Under the pieces are notes generated by a model, which made no database searches, had not been told where the DNA came from, and saw only the letters and a list, made by a program, of their open reading frames with translations. A program made the position numbers and the translations under genes. From Thermoplasmata archaeon (GTDB lineage: Archaea > Thermoplasmatota > Thermoplasmata > UBA184), in contig JAKAZU010000001.1 of NCBI GenBank assembly GCA_021826525.1, forward strand, positions 100,707 through 164,706: a stretch of DNA of 64,000 nucleotides. Reading direction: 5' to 3'. Shown in pieces: positions 14,701 to 20,888 of the stretch (the stretch's first letter is position 1; every line of letters begins with the position of its first letter).

Positions 14701-15223
14701 CCAGCACCTCCCTGAGCCTGACTGCGGTTCCTTCTCCTTGCGCGAGTCGCCCGCTTGCCGCCTCTATCGCCTCTTTCAGCTCCCCCACCAGAGCATCGAC
14801 CACGCTCTCTCTGACAAGGCCGTCGTACGTTCGGCGAAGGAGAGCAACTAAGCCGTCAAGATCGGTGGTGACCCAGCTAGAATCCTCCGCTTCAGTGAAC
14901 ACCTTAGCGTGGAACTCGCAGGTCGAGAGTATCTCCTCAACCAACAGCAGAGAAGCTGCGTGCCGAATTTCTTCCGGGTAGACCAACGCTACCACCACGG
15001 CAGCCAAACCCTCCTCGATCCGTACCGGGCAGTCCGAGTCCAGGCTTTCCTGCACCCCGGGCCCGTGGCCGATTCTCCCCTCAATGACAATGGGAAGTCC
15101 GGAAAGCTCCACCAACGCAACATCCGGGACGCCGCGTCCACGCTCGCCGATTGGAACGCTACGTTCCGGGATTGCAGACACTACGCCCCTTCGGTTCAGA
15201 AGCTGGGCGAGGGTCACGTTCAC
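14675..15223 (-). CDS. PD-(D/E)XK-like nuclease partner of the methyltransferase
   Basis: The 182-aa protein opens MNVTLAQLLNRRGVVSAIPERSVP. The core GRGVPDVALVELSGLPIVIEGRIG matches a PD-(D/E)XK nuclease core, except that the usual E-x-K reads E-G-R. A RIEEGLAAVVVALVYPEEIR segment follows, as in small nucleases coded next to N6-methylases. The start is GTG 15223 with GAGGA just upstream. It overlaps the methyltransferase gene by 26 nt, so the pair is co-translated. The predicted role is cleavage of unmodified DNA in defence of the element or host; the Lys-to-Arg change might reduce activity. Confidence 0.72.
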   Translation of the reverse strand: MNVTLAQLLNRRGVVSAIPERSVPIGERGRGVPDVALVELSGLPIVIEGRIGHGPGVQESLDSDCPVRIEEGLAAVVVALVYPEEIRHAASLLLVEEILSTCEFHAKVFTEAEDSSWVTTDLDGLVALLRRTYDGLVRESVVDALVGELKEAIEAASGRLAQGEGTAVRLREVLVVPKSESD

Positions 15224-15510
15224 GACTTCCTCGCGAAGTCCTCCCGCTCGCCCCCTTGGCGTAAAGACACTCTCCGGCCCGCGGACCCCGACGTAGAGCT
15301 AATACTTTGCGACATACCGGTCCATCCCGCGAGTACCCAAGACGCCAACGAGTCCGCCGCCTTGGACGAGCCCCATGAGGGCGTCCTGCTATCCCCACCC
15401 ATGCCAGCTGCGGCAAGCTCACTACTCACATCGCGCAGCGCGGCAGGGACTACTCCCACTCCTGAACGCTCTGCGTTTTGGGGTGGAGCTACAGCCGCGA
15501 GGGAAGACAT
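15220..15510 (-). CDS. Doubtful 96-aa frame upstream of the nuclease
   Basis: This frame ends in TGA overlapping the GTG start of the nuclease (GTGA), the arrangement seen for coupled genes here. The product (MSSLAAVAPPQNAERSGVGVV and on) is Ser/Gly/Ala-rich with no recognisable motif, hydrophobic core or zinc site. In GC-rich DNA such open frames arise by chance. The rest of 15224-15642 shows no other gene. Confidence 0.25.
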   Translation of the reverse strand: MSSLAAVAPPQNAERSGVGVVPAALRDVSSELAAAGMGGDSRTPSWGSSKAADSLASWVLAGWTGMSQSISSTSGSAGRRVSLRQGGEREDFARKS

Positions 15511-15642
15511 GACGCTCTAAGCGGGCGCCTTGACCCCAGTAGGGCACCCCGGCAAGCCCAGGCTGTCGTGGCCGTTTCACGATCGTTTGCCGCACCAGAA
15601 TTTGTTGGCGAAGGGGGTACTCTACAATCGCCCCGTTTGGGA

Positions 15643-16197
15643 TTAGGCGGTCGCCTCCTCGTTCGGCAGGGGGGTAGCCTTTCGCCGGCGTCCCCAGACG
15701 ACCGATTCCCCCCGACCCTTTGCCAAGGCCTTCTTCCGCTCAAACGCGGCCCGGGTGGCCTTGGAAATGCGTTCCCGGTAGTCCCGGTCGAGTTCCGCGA
15801 CAAGGGTGAGCATCACGTTTCGGACGAGTTCAGGGGTGTCGCTGGTCGAGTCGAGCATAGGAGTCTCCAAGAACCGCCATTGGGCGCCGTAGGAGTCGAG
15901 CCGTCGTAGCAGGTCCAGAGCGCCTAGCGTCCCTGTCCGTGTCATTCGACTCAGGGAGCGGAAGAGGACCACGTCCCATGGTCGGCCCCGGAGGAGCGCT
16001 GCGTCGTGGAGGAGGGCGTTGAGTTGGGTCCGCCCGTCGTCTGCCCCGGAAGCGATCTCGACGTACTCCCGGGCGACGGCGTACCCGTGCCGAGCGGCGA
16101 GATCCCGAAGATCGCGTACTTGATTCTCGAGGATCCCGGCCTCGCCCTCGCGGGACACTCTTGCGTAAATTGCCGCGCGAGTCGGCGGGGCGGTCAT
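15643..16197 (-). CDS. Small serine recombinase (resolvase/invertase family)
   Basis: This 184-aa serine recombinase starts at ATG 16197 (MTAPPTRAAIYARVSREGEAGILENQVRDLRDLAARHGYAVAREYVEIASG). The YARVS motif carries the nucleophile serine, and the FRSLSRMTRTGTLGALDLLRRLDSYG segment carries the R-x-x-R-x-R-like active-site arginines. The long helix E region (DRDYRERISKATRAAFERKKALAKGRG) follows. The C-terminus is short and basic and lacks a clear helix-turn-helix, so DNA binding may need a partner. The stop of the upstream zinc protein overlaps its start (ATGA), suggesting that gene as partner. It may resolve multimers or invert or control DNA segments in the element. Confidence 0.88.
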   Translation of the reverse strand: MTAPPTRAAIYARVSREGEAGILENQVRDLRDLAARHGYAVAREYVEIASGADDGRTQLNALLHDAALLRGRPWDVVLFRSLSRMTRTGTLGALDLLRRLDSYGAQWRFLETPMLDSTSDTPELVRNVMLTLVAELDRDYRERISKATRAAFERKKALAKGRGESVVWGRRRKATPLPNEEATA

Positions 16198-16385
16198 AGC
16201 TCTTCTCTCAATCGGTCGGTGGTGACGAAGCCTGGAAACTCGGGTGACGTACCAGGCCTCGGCCGGTCGGTGAACCAACGGCGGCAGGTCCGGCAAACCA
16301 GCACGATTCGCGGTCCGCGGCGAATCCGATAGGCCCGCGCCTTAGAATGGCCGCACGGGAGTTGGGGCGCAACGGGCTCAGTCAA
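16194..16385 (-). CDS. 63-aa putative zinc-binding protein upstream of the resolvase
   Basis: The product reads MTEPVAPQLPCGHSKARAYRIRRGPRIVLVCRTCRRWFTDRPRPGT and on. C-G-H and C-R-T-C can form one treble-clef or ribbon zinc site in a basic protein. The start appears to be TTG at 16385, overlapping the stop of the preceding small frame (TTGA), and its stop overlaps the resolvase start (ATGA). The overlap chain and cysteine pattern support it. It may supply the DNA-binding function missing from the resolvase (inference). Confidence 0.6.
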   Translation of the reverse strand: MTEPVAPQLPCGHSKARAYRIRRGPRIVLVCRTCRRWFTDRPRPGTSPEFPGFVTTDRLREEL

Positions 16386-16477
16386 GGTTCATACTCCTCG
16401 ACCGCGTGGTCGACCTTGCGCTTCACCGCCATGGGAACGAGCGCTGGTGGGAAGGTACGGGGGAAAACCGCCGTCAT
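16382..16477 (-). CDS. Possible 31-aa protein in the replication operon
   Basis: The ATG at 16477 overlaps the stop of the primase-helicase (ATGA), and its TGA at 16382-16384 overlaps the TTG start of the zinc protein. The product is MTAVFPRTFPPALVPMAVKR followed by KVDHAVEEYEP. It is too short to classify. The uninterrupted overlap chain is the only argument for it. Confidence 0.4.
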   Translation of the reverse strand: MTAVFPRTFPPALVPMAVKRKVDHAVEEYEP

Positions 16478-19101
16478 GGCTCCCGCCTCCTCTCGCGCTC
16501 TGAGGGGGGCACGCTCCAGTTCTGTGCCTCCTCTTTGAGCGGTTGAGGACTCGCACGGGTGCGGTAGCCAGCGTCACTATCGTCATCCCCGTCACCCCCT
16601 CCTAGACAGCGCTGCGACCCTTGTGACGCTGGTGACGGTAGTGACGCCGAGTCCCCGACCCTGCGGAGGGCGAGGGGGCGACCCCTGCCGGTGCGGGGTA
16701 GGCGTTCGTACTCCACTCCCAACCGCCGCAGCCCTGGCTTGAGAGTGTCCAGGACGGCAGAGAGGCGCCTTCCATCGGCAGGCCAGCCCCTTGGCTTGGG
16801 CTTGTCCGGGTCGACCACGGGGGTCGCATATGCGCCGAGAGCCTGATGAAGTTCGGTCGCCGTCCCCGTGAACGTGTCGTTGTTGTTGAGCATCGAGATC
16901 ACCGCGTCGCCCACCATGTTCTCGGTGACGATGGTCGCCGACGCGTCAGCACGATTCTCGGTGTAGACCCTCAGGAACGTTCCCCCAAGCCACGGAAGAG
17001 CAGGTTCGGCGGCCGCTACCCAGCCCGCAAAGTCGCGCATCCGTACATCTGACGGGACCGCCATCTTGGCGGCGTCGCGGACCGCGAGAACAACCGCGTC
17101 GAGAATAGCGCCAAAGATACGGCCCGACGCCTCCGAGAACTCGCGGATCAGGTCGGCCTCAGTCTTCCCCAGGGTGGCGCGCAAGTGCGGCCACTCAGCG
17201 AGGAGGGCGCGGTCCCGAAGATCGGGATGCTCGATAACCGAGCTCACGCCCGTAATGATGACCGGGCGCTTCTCGTTGAAGCTAATCTCGTCGTCGTCGG
17301 TGTAGAGCTGGCGGGTGGAGAAGCCCCCTCCTGTCGCGAGTCGGCACAGCGCATCCGACAGCCAGGCCGGAAGGAGTGACACGTTGTCGACCACAAGCAC
17401 GCGGGAGTTCCTCGCCGATACGGCCAAGTCCCGTTCCTCGCGGAAGACGGAACGCAGGGGGGCCGAGCTCGGGTCGGTGAGGGCGACGATTCGAGTTGAA
17501 GCGAAGGTCTTCCCGCTTCCCTGCTCGCCGTGAATCTCTAGGACCGGGAAAGGGCCCGCCGGCAAGAACGTCCCGAGCAGAAAGGCGACCGCCAGGACGA
17601 AGTGAGGGTCGTCCGGTTGGGTGGCGTTGAGGAACGGCATGAGTTCCGTGAGCGAGCCCCCACGTACGGGGAGGGGAAGGGCCGTGGCGTTCCGGCCGCG
17701 GACGAACGGAATCGGGGCGCCGTCGGTGATGGTCCAACCGTCCGCCCCTGCGCGGATTGCGTGCCAGTCGGGATCGCCGAGATCCATCCAGATTGCACCC
17801 TCGTGAACGCCGATCCGTGTGTAGACCGATTGGGTCGAGCCCTCATGCTCCGCGATGGCTTCGATGGTTGCGAGTGCTGAGGAGAGTGCCTCTCGCCCGG
17901 GGGCTTCGCTCTCCTCACCATAAAACTTCCCAACCAACCAACGCTTGAAACTAGTGGACCGCAGCCGGAACGTTTCGGTGTGGTCACCCACCCTGACCGA
18001 GGCATAGAGCTCATGGGAGGCGTCGTGGAACAGCTCGGCGGAGGCGCGGGCAATCTCCACGAGCCGCGTCGCCTTGCTAACGGTCTCGGGGGGCACGCCA
18101 TCCTGTTCCGACCGCGTGCTCTCGTTGACGGTCGCCGGCTTGCCGAACTTCGAGACCGCCGTGAGAGCCAGGTTGACGATCTGTTTTTCGTGCTTGGTGA
18201 GGTCGTTCGCGAGCATCGTAAAGGCGCCGCGGGTGGTAGCAACCAGCTGCGGCACGGCAATTCGCGGGGTTCTCGAGGCGAGCGAAGCCGTGAACGCCCG
18301 GAGCCACTCATAATGGCGCCCGGGAGGAAGTTTACCGTCCGGCTCAAGGTCCATGCCGGTGAAGTCGCGAAGTTCCCCACGCGTGGACGTGGGAATCGCA
18401 TCTGGATCCAAGGCGCGACCGTGCCCAGAGTATGTGAACGTCTTGCCGCCCGGCTTCGTTGTTGGCCAGAAGAAGAGTCTCGCGGGGTCCTTGGTGCCCC
18501 GGTCCGTGTGGCCCTCTGTCAGCAGATCGCAAAGAGCGGGCCAAAGGCTCGCCCACTTCTCAGCCGGAACGGGCTTGACGAACGGGACGATCACGCGGAA
18601 CTTTGGCTTCTCGGGCGTAGACGAGAAAGTCGAGTGGACCACATGCTCGACTCCGAGGTCGGTCAGGTGGCCGTGGACCATCTGGGGATCGGCCCCATCG
18701 TCCACGTCCAAGACGGCTGCGAACATGTGCTCGACGTTCGCGTTGGCGCGGGTCGTATTGGGCTTGTAGGAGACCGGGGACCACAGCGCACCGCCCTTGT
18801 GTTCGCGGACCTCGAAAGTGGTCAACTTGGCCCGGAGTTGACCCCAAGTGGTCTCCTCGAGAACTGGTCGGTTGTCCTTCACGCTCGAGAAGTGGGTGAT
18901 GACGATGGGCAACGAGTCCAACCCGTGCATGCCGGCGCCCTTCCCACCAGGGTCTCGCCATGTCGTCCCGGGGCCGACGTACGTCGCGATACCGGTCGGG
19001 ACCGCGATGAGGGCGTTCGCGTAGGTGGTGCTCGTGACGGTGGCCATGAAGCCGACCGTGATCAGCACCGCCAGCGCGACAGCGATGATTGCGACCTTCA
19101 C
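16474..19101 (-). CDS. Primase-helicase replication protein of the element
   Basis: This 875-aa replication initiator-like protein joins an archaeo-eukaryotic-type primase/polymerase domain to an SF3/D5-like ATPase. Primase signals are AAVLDVDDG (catalytic Asp pair, about 132-135), VHSTFSSTPEKPKFRVIVPF (about 155-173) and KDPARLFFWPT. A middle helical PriCT-like region (250-360) follows. The ATPase has Walker A GEQGSGKT (525-532) and a Walker B-like RVLVVDN (567-573). Near the C-terminus is a possible winged helix, then a low-complexity GGGDGDDD tail. The GTG at 19101 has GGGAG about 9 nt upstream. The first 37 residues are strongly hydrophobic (VAIIAVALAVLITVGFMATV), odd for a replication enzyme, and ATG 18930 is an alternative start. 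Confidence 0.83.
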   Translation of the reverse strand: MKVAIIAVALAVLITVGFMATVTSTTYANALIAVPTGIATYVGPGTTWRDPGGKGAGMHGLDSLPIVITHFSSVKDNRPVLEETTWGQLRAKLTTFEVREHKGGALWSPVSYKPNTTRANANVEHMFAAVLDVDDGADPQMVHGHLTDLGVEHVVHSTFSSTPEKPKFRVIVPFVKPVPAEKWASLWPALCDLLTEGHTDRGTKDPARLFFWPTTKPGGKTFTYSGHGRALDPDAIPTSTRGELRDFTGMDLEPDGKLPPGRHYEWLRAFTASLASRTPRIAVPQLVATTRGAFTMLANDLTKHEKQIVNLALTAVSKFGKPATVNESTRSEQDGVPPETVSKATRLVEIARASAELFHDASHELYASVRVGDHTETFRLRSTSFKRWLVGKFYGEESEAPGREALSSALATIEAIAEHEGSTQSVYTRIGVHEGAIWMDLGDPDWHAIRAGADGWTITDGAPIPFVRGRNATALPLPVRGGSLTELMPFLNATQPDDPHFVLAVAFLLGTFLPAGPFPVLEIHGEQGSGKTFASTRIVALTDPSSAPLRSVFREERDLAVSARNSRVLVVDNVSLLPAWLSDALCRLATGGGFSTRQLYTDDDEISFNEKRPVIITGVSSVIEHPDLRDRALLAEWPHLRATLGKTEADLIREFSEASGRIFGAILDAVVLAVRDAAKMAVPSDVRMRDFAGWVAAAEPALPWLGGTFLRVYTENRADASATIVTENMVGDAVISMLNNNDTFTGTATELHQALGAYATPVVDPDKPKPRGWPADGRRLSAVLDTLKPGLRRLGVEYERLPRTGRGRPLALRRVGDSASLPSPASQGSQRCLGGGDGDDDSDAGYRTRASPQPLKEEAQNWSVPPSERERRREP

Positions 19102-19274
19102 GTTTAACCACTCCCCGTGAGTCGGGTTAAGCGCTCACGAACGCGTCGCCGAAGCTCCGACTCGTCCAGCCCGGGCTCGTCGATCGGGGTCCACTGGTCG
19201 GTGAGCCTGGGAGGGGCTATGGGGAACTACGGCGTGCAGCAGCTCAGGGACCCGTGCCGTTCTTGGCAACGGCG
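19102..19274. other. Short intergenic stretch upstream of primase gene
   Basis: One minus-strand frame reads LTDQWTPIDEPGLDESELRR then RVRERLTRLTGSG just before the primase start. It looks protein-like but has no ATG, GTG or TTG start after its upstream stop. It may be the remnant tail of a small protein. Confidence 0.3.
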
Positions 19275-19487
19275 TCACCCCCGCGGCGGCCGCCGGCACC
19301 GAAGGGGCTCCGAACCCCCGTCGGTGGAATGGCTCCTGTCGGCTTGGATTTCAGCGAGTAATCGCCGGACGACGGCCGCGGTCAGCGCCGGCTCGTCCTC
19401 CGCGAGGGCCAGTTCGATCCACACCCGAGCGTGGTCCGTGGACCCAAGACGCCCGAGCTGACGGCGCACCTCCGGTTCACCGTTCAT
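19275..19487 (-). CDS. 70-aa element protein downstream of the AbrB-like regulator
   Basis: The product starts MNGEPEVRRQLGRLGSTDHARVWIELALAEDEPALTAAVVRRLLAEIQ, an amphipathic helical protein with a less ordered tail. The ATG at 19487 is favoured because GGAGGTGA lies about 10 nt upstream, within the end of the AbrB-like gene, with which it overlaps by 11 nt. The pairing with an AbrB-type gene recalls antitoxin/toxin or regulator modules. However, no toxin fold is recognisable in so short a sequence. Confidence 0.6.
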   Translation of the reverse strand: MNGEPEVRRQLGRLGSTDHARVWIELALAEDEPALTAAVVRRLLAEIQADRSHSTDGGSEPLRCRRPPRG

Positions 19488-19668
19488 GTCGAGCGTCACC
19501 TCCTTCGATCCACGGAACGATGACGGCCCGACGGCCACCGTAAAGCACGACGACAATACTGCCGTTCACGAGCCCGAGCGCCTTGGCCCAGGCGTTGGGT
19601 AGCGTGATGCTGAAGCTCCCGCGCTCGGACTTCTGGACCCGTCGAATGGTCCTGAACTGAACCGTCAT
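19477..19668 (-). CDS. AbrB/SpoVT-type swapped-hairpin DNA-binding protein
   Basis: The 63-aa product reads MTVQFRTIRRVQKSERGSFS, then ITLPNAWAKALGLVNGSIVVVLYGGRRAVIVPW. The pattern 'V-Q-K-S-x-R-G-S-x-S-I-T-L-P-x-x-W-x-x-x-L-G-L-x-x-G-x-x-V' is that of AbrB-like swapped-hairpin dimers that bind DNA (archaeal chromatin-like regulators or antitoxins). GAGGT lies 5 nt before the ATG. It is divergent from the 274-aa gene and heads the operon with the 70-aa gene, so it probably controls this intergenic promoter region. Confidence 0.85.
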   Translation of the reverse strand: MTVQFRTIRRVQKSERGSFSITLPNAWAKALGLVNGSIVVVLYGGRRAVIVPWIEGGDARHER

Positions 19669-19705
19669 CCCGACCTCGCCTTCACGCTCCGGTACCTTGT
19701 GGCTA

Positions 19706-19714
19706 TCTATTTAG
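19706..19714 (+). promoter_or_regulatory. TATA-like element between divergent genes
   Basis: TCTATTTAG lies about 25-30 nt upstream of the ATG at 19739, suiting a leaderless transcript of the 274-aa gene. The same AT-rich patch lies about 40 nt from the AbrB start on the other strand. Confidence 0.5.
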
Positions 19715-19738
19715 TGGATTGAATCCGTAACTCCGTCG

Positions 19739-20563
19739 ATGTCGAGAGGCGATGCGGGCAAGCCACTCACGTCAAAAAATGGCGCTGGAGGAGGATTAAT
19801 TTCGGGCGCCCGGGATGAATACCACCCGTCTCCTTCTGACCCGATATTCGCCGCCCTCTCCGAGGCCCAGAAGACGCTCGTTGACCTAGTCCACGAGGAC
19901 ACCGTCGCACCGCCATCCGACAAGGACGGGATCGACGGACGGGAGTGGTGGAAGGTCGCGGTACTGGATAGCGCCCTCCAGCAACAGAGGCGGTCGTGGT
20001 CCAAACGCGACAGACAGGGCGCATTCGAGCAGATTCGGAGGGCGCGCGTTACGGGGTGGTTCTACAAGCGGAAGGGCAAGCGGTCGGCCTACTTCTTGGA
20101 GACCCTCCAATCTGAACCGTCACTACCCAAGGAGTTTCGCCCGACCGTCGAGGACCTGAAGCGGACCCGCGACACCCGGGTTCGTGACAGGATTCTGCAA
20201 CTCGTTAGGATGGCTCTGGAGGACTACAGAACCGTGAACTCGCGCGGTTCCGAGCATCTCGAGGAGGACCTCCGAAAGACCATCGAGCCGTACGTGGAGT
20301 CCATCGATTCCATGATGGCCGCAGGTGACCCGAACGTACCTAGCGATTGGCGCTGGAGGATATGGAAGAACGAGTGGATTGCGGGGCGTGCTAAGGAGGA
20401 GTTTGACGGAGTCGACGGCCTCTTCCCGAACGATATACCTCCGGACAACCGAGCGCAGATAGCGCTGAGAATTGCTGACCGCGTCCTCGAGCGGGCGAAC
20501 TCCGAACCTGGGCGGCTCATGTATCGTTGGCTCCTCAGGGTACGTGAATACTACAGTGCGTAG
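19739..20563 (+). CDS. 274-aa protein of unknown function at right end of element
   Basis: The product is soluble, charged and helical: DPIFAALSEAQKTLVDLVHEDTVAP, then GREWWKVAVLDSALQQQRRSWSKRDRQGAFEQIRRARVTGWFYKRKGKRSAYFLETLQ. The N-terminal 120 residues look like a winged-helix DNA-binding module, with 'A-R-V-T-G-W-F-Y-K-R-K-G-K-R-S-A-Y' as a beta-wing. The rest is helical (DLKRTRDTRVRDRILQLVRMALEDYRTV). No catalytic motif is seen. It is the only plus-strand gene at this end, lies 37 nt before attR, and is less GC-rich than the chromosome. An accessory recombination or regulatory factor is possible but unproven. Confidence 0.75.
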   Translation: MSRGDAGKPLTSKNGAGGGLISGARDEYHPSPSDPIFAALSEAQKTLVDLVHEDTVAPPSDKDGIDGREWWKVAVLDSALQQQRRSWSKRDRQGAFEQIRRARVTGWFYKRKGKRSAYFLETLQSEPSLPKEFRPTVEDLKRTRDTRVRDRILQLVRMALEDYRTVNSRGSEHLEEDLRKTIEPYVESIDSMMAAGDPNVPSDWRWRIWKNEWIAGRAKEEFDGVDGLFPNDIPPDNRAQIALRIADRVLERANSEPGRLMYRWLLRVREYYSA

Positions 20564-20599
20564 TTACCTTTCTTGATGCCTTTTCGAATAACTACCTAA

Positions 20600-20619
20600 T
20601 CGAATCCCAGCACGGGCGT
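20600..20619 (+). repeat. attR: second copy of the 20-bp tRNA-Arg repeat
   Basis: TCGAATCCCAGCACGGGCGT is identical to 7235-7254. No tRNA lies around it, so it marks the right end of the element. Confidence 0.9.
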
Positions 20620-20888
20620 TGACCCAGCCGATCGAACACCCGGGTCCCGCCGTCGCCCCTGGGCGAGACGGTGATGAGCGCGCGGATCCCCGAAGAGGCC
20701 CGCGGGAAAGGCTCCGCGCTCACGTTTCCGGCGCTTCAGTTCGTAGTGTCCCGCTCGGAGGATGGCGTCCGCGAAGGGGTGGGCCCGGCCGGCTCCTACG
20801 GCCGCCGAGGCCACGCCGGCACGGGTGGAGCTTACGGGCCGTCGCCCGTCCTAGAAGGCGCCGAGTCTATCGGTGGGGGTCCGGGTCG
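20620..20888. other. Intergenic region right of attR
   Basis: Several overlapping open frames exist on both strands, but none has recognisable protein character, a ribosome site or a partner. It probably represents the original sequence downstream of the tRNA plus the 3' flank of the surface protein gene. Confidence 0.4.

Larger units (their letters stand above)
7235..20619. mobile_element. Integrated element (provirus or plasmid) at tRNA-Arg, about 13.4 kb
   Basis: The element is bounded by a perfect 20-bp direct repeat: the tRNA-Arg 3' end plus one base at 7235-7254 and a second copy at 20600-20619. A tyrosine integrase begins 50 nt inside the left end. The contents are accessory: hairpin array, five small unknown genes, PIN-GNAT, nuclease/methyltransferase, serine recombinase, primase-helicase and an AbrB regulator. 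No capsid, terminase, portal or packaging ATPase is recognisable, so a plasmid-like integrative element or a virus with unfamiliar structural genes are both possible. Genes at its right end are less GC-rich than the flanking chromosome. Confidence 0.88.
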
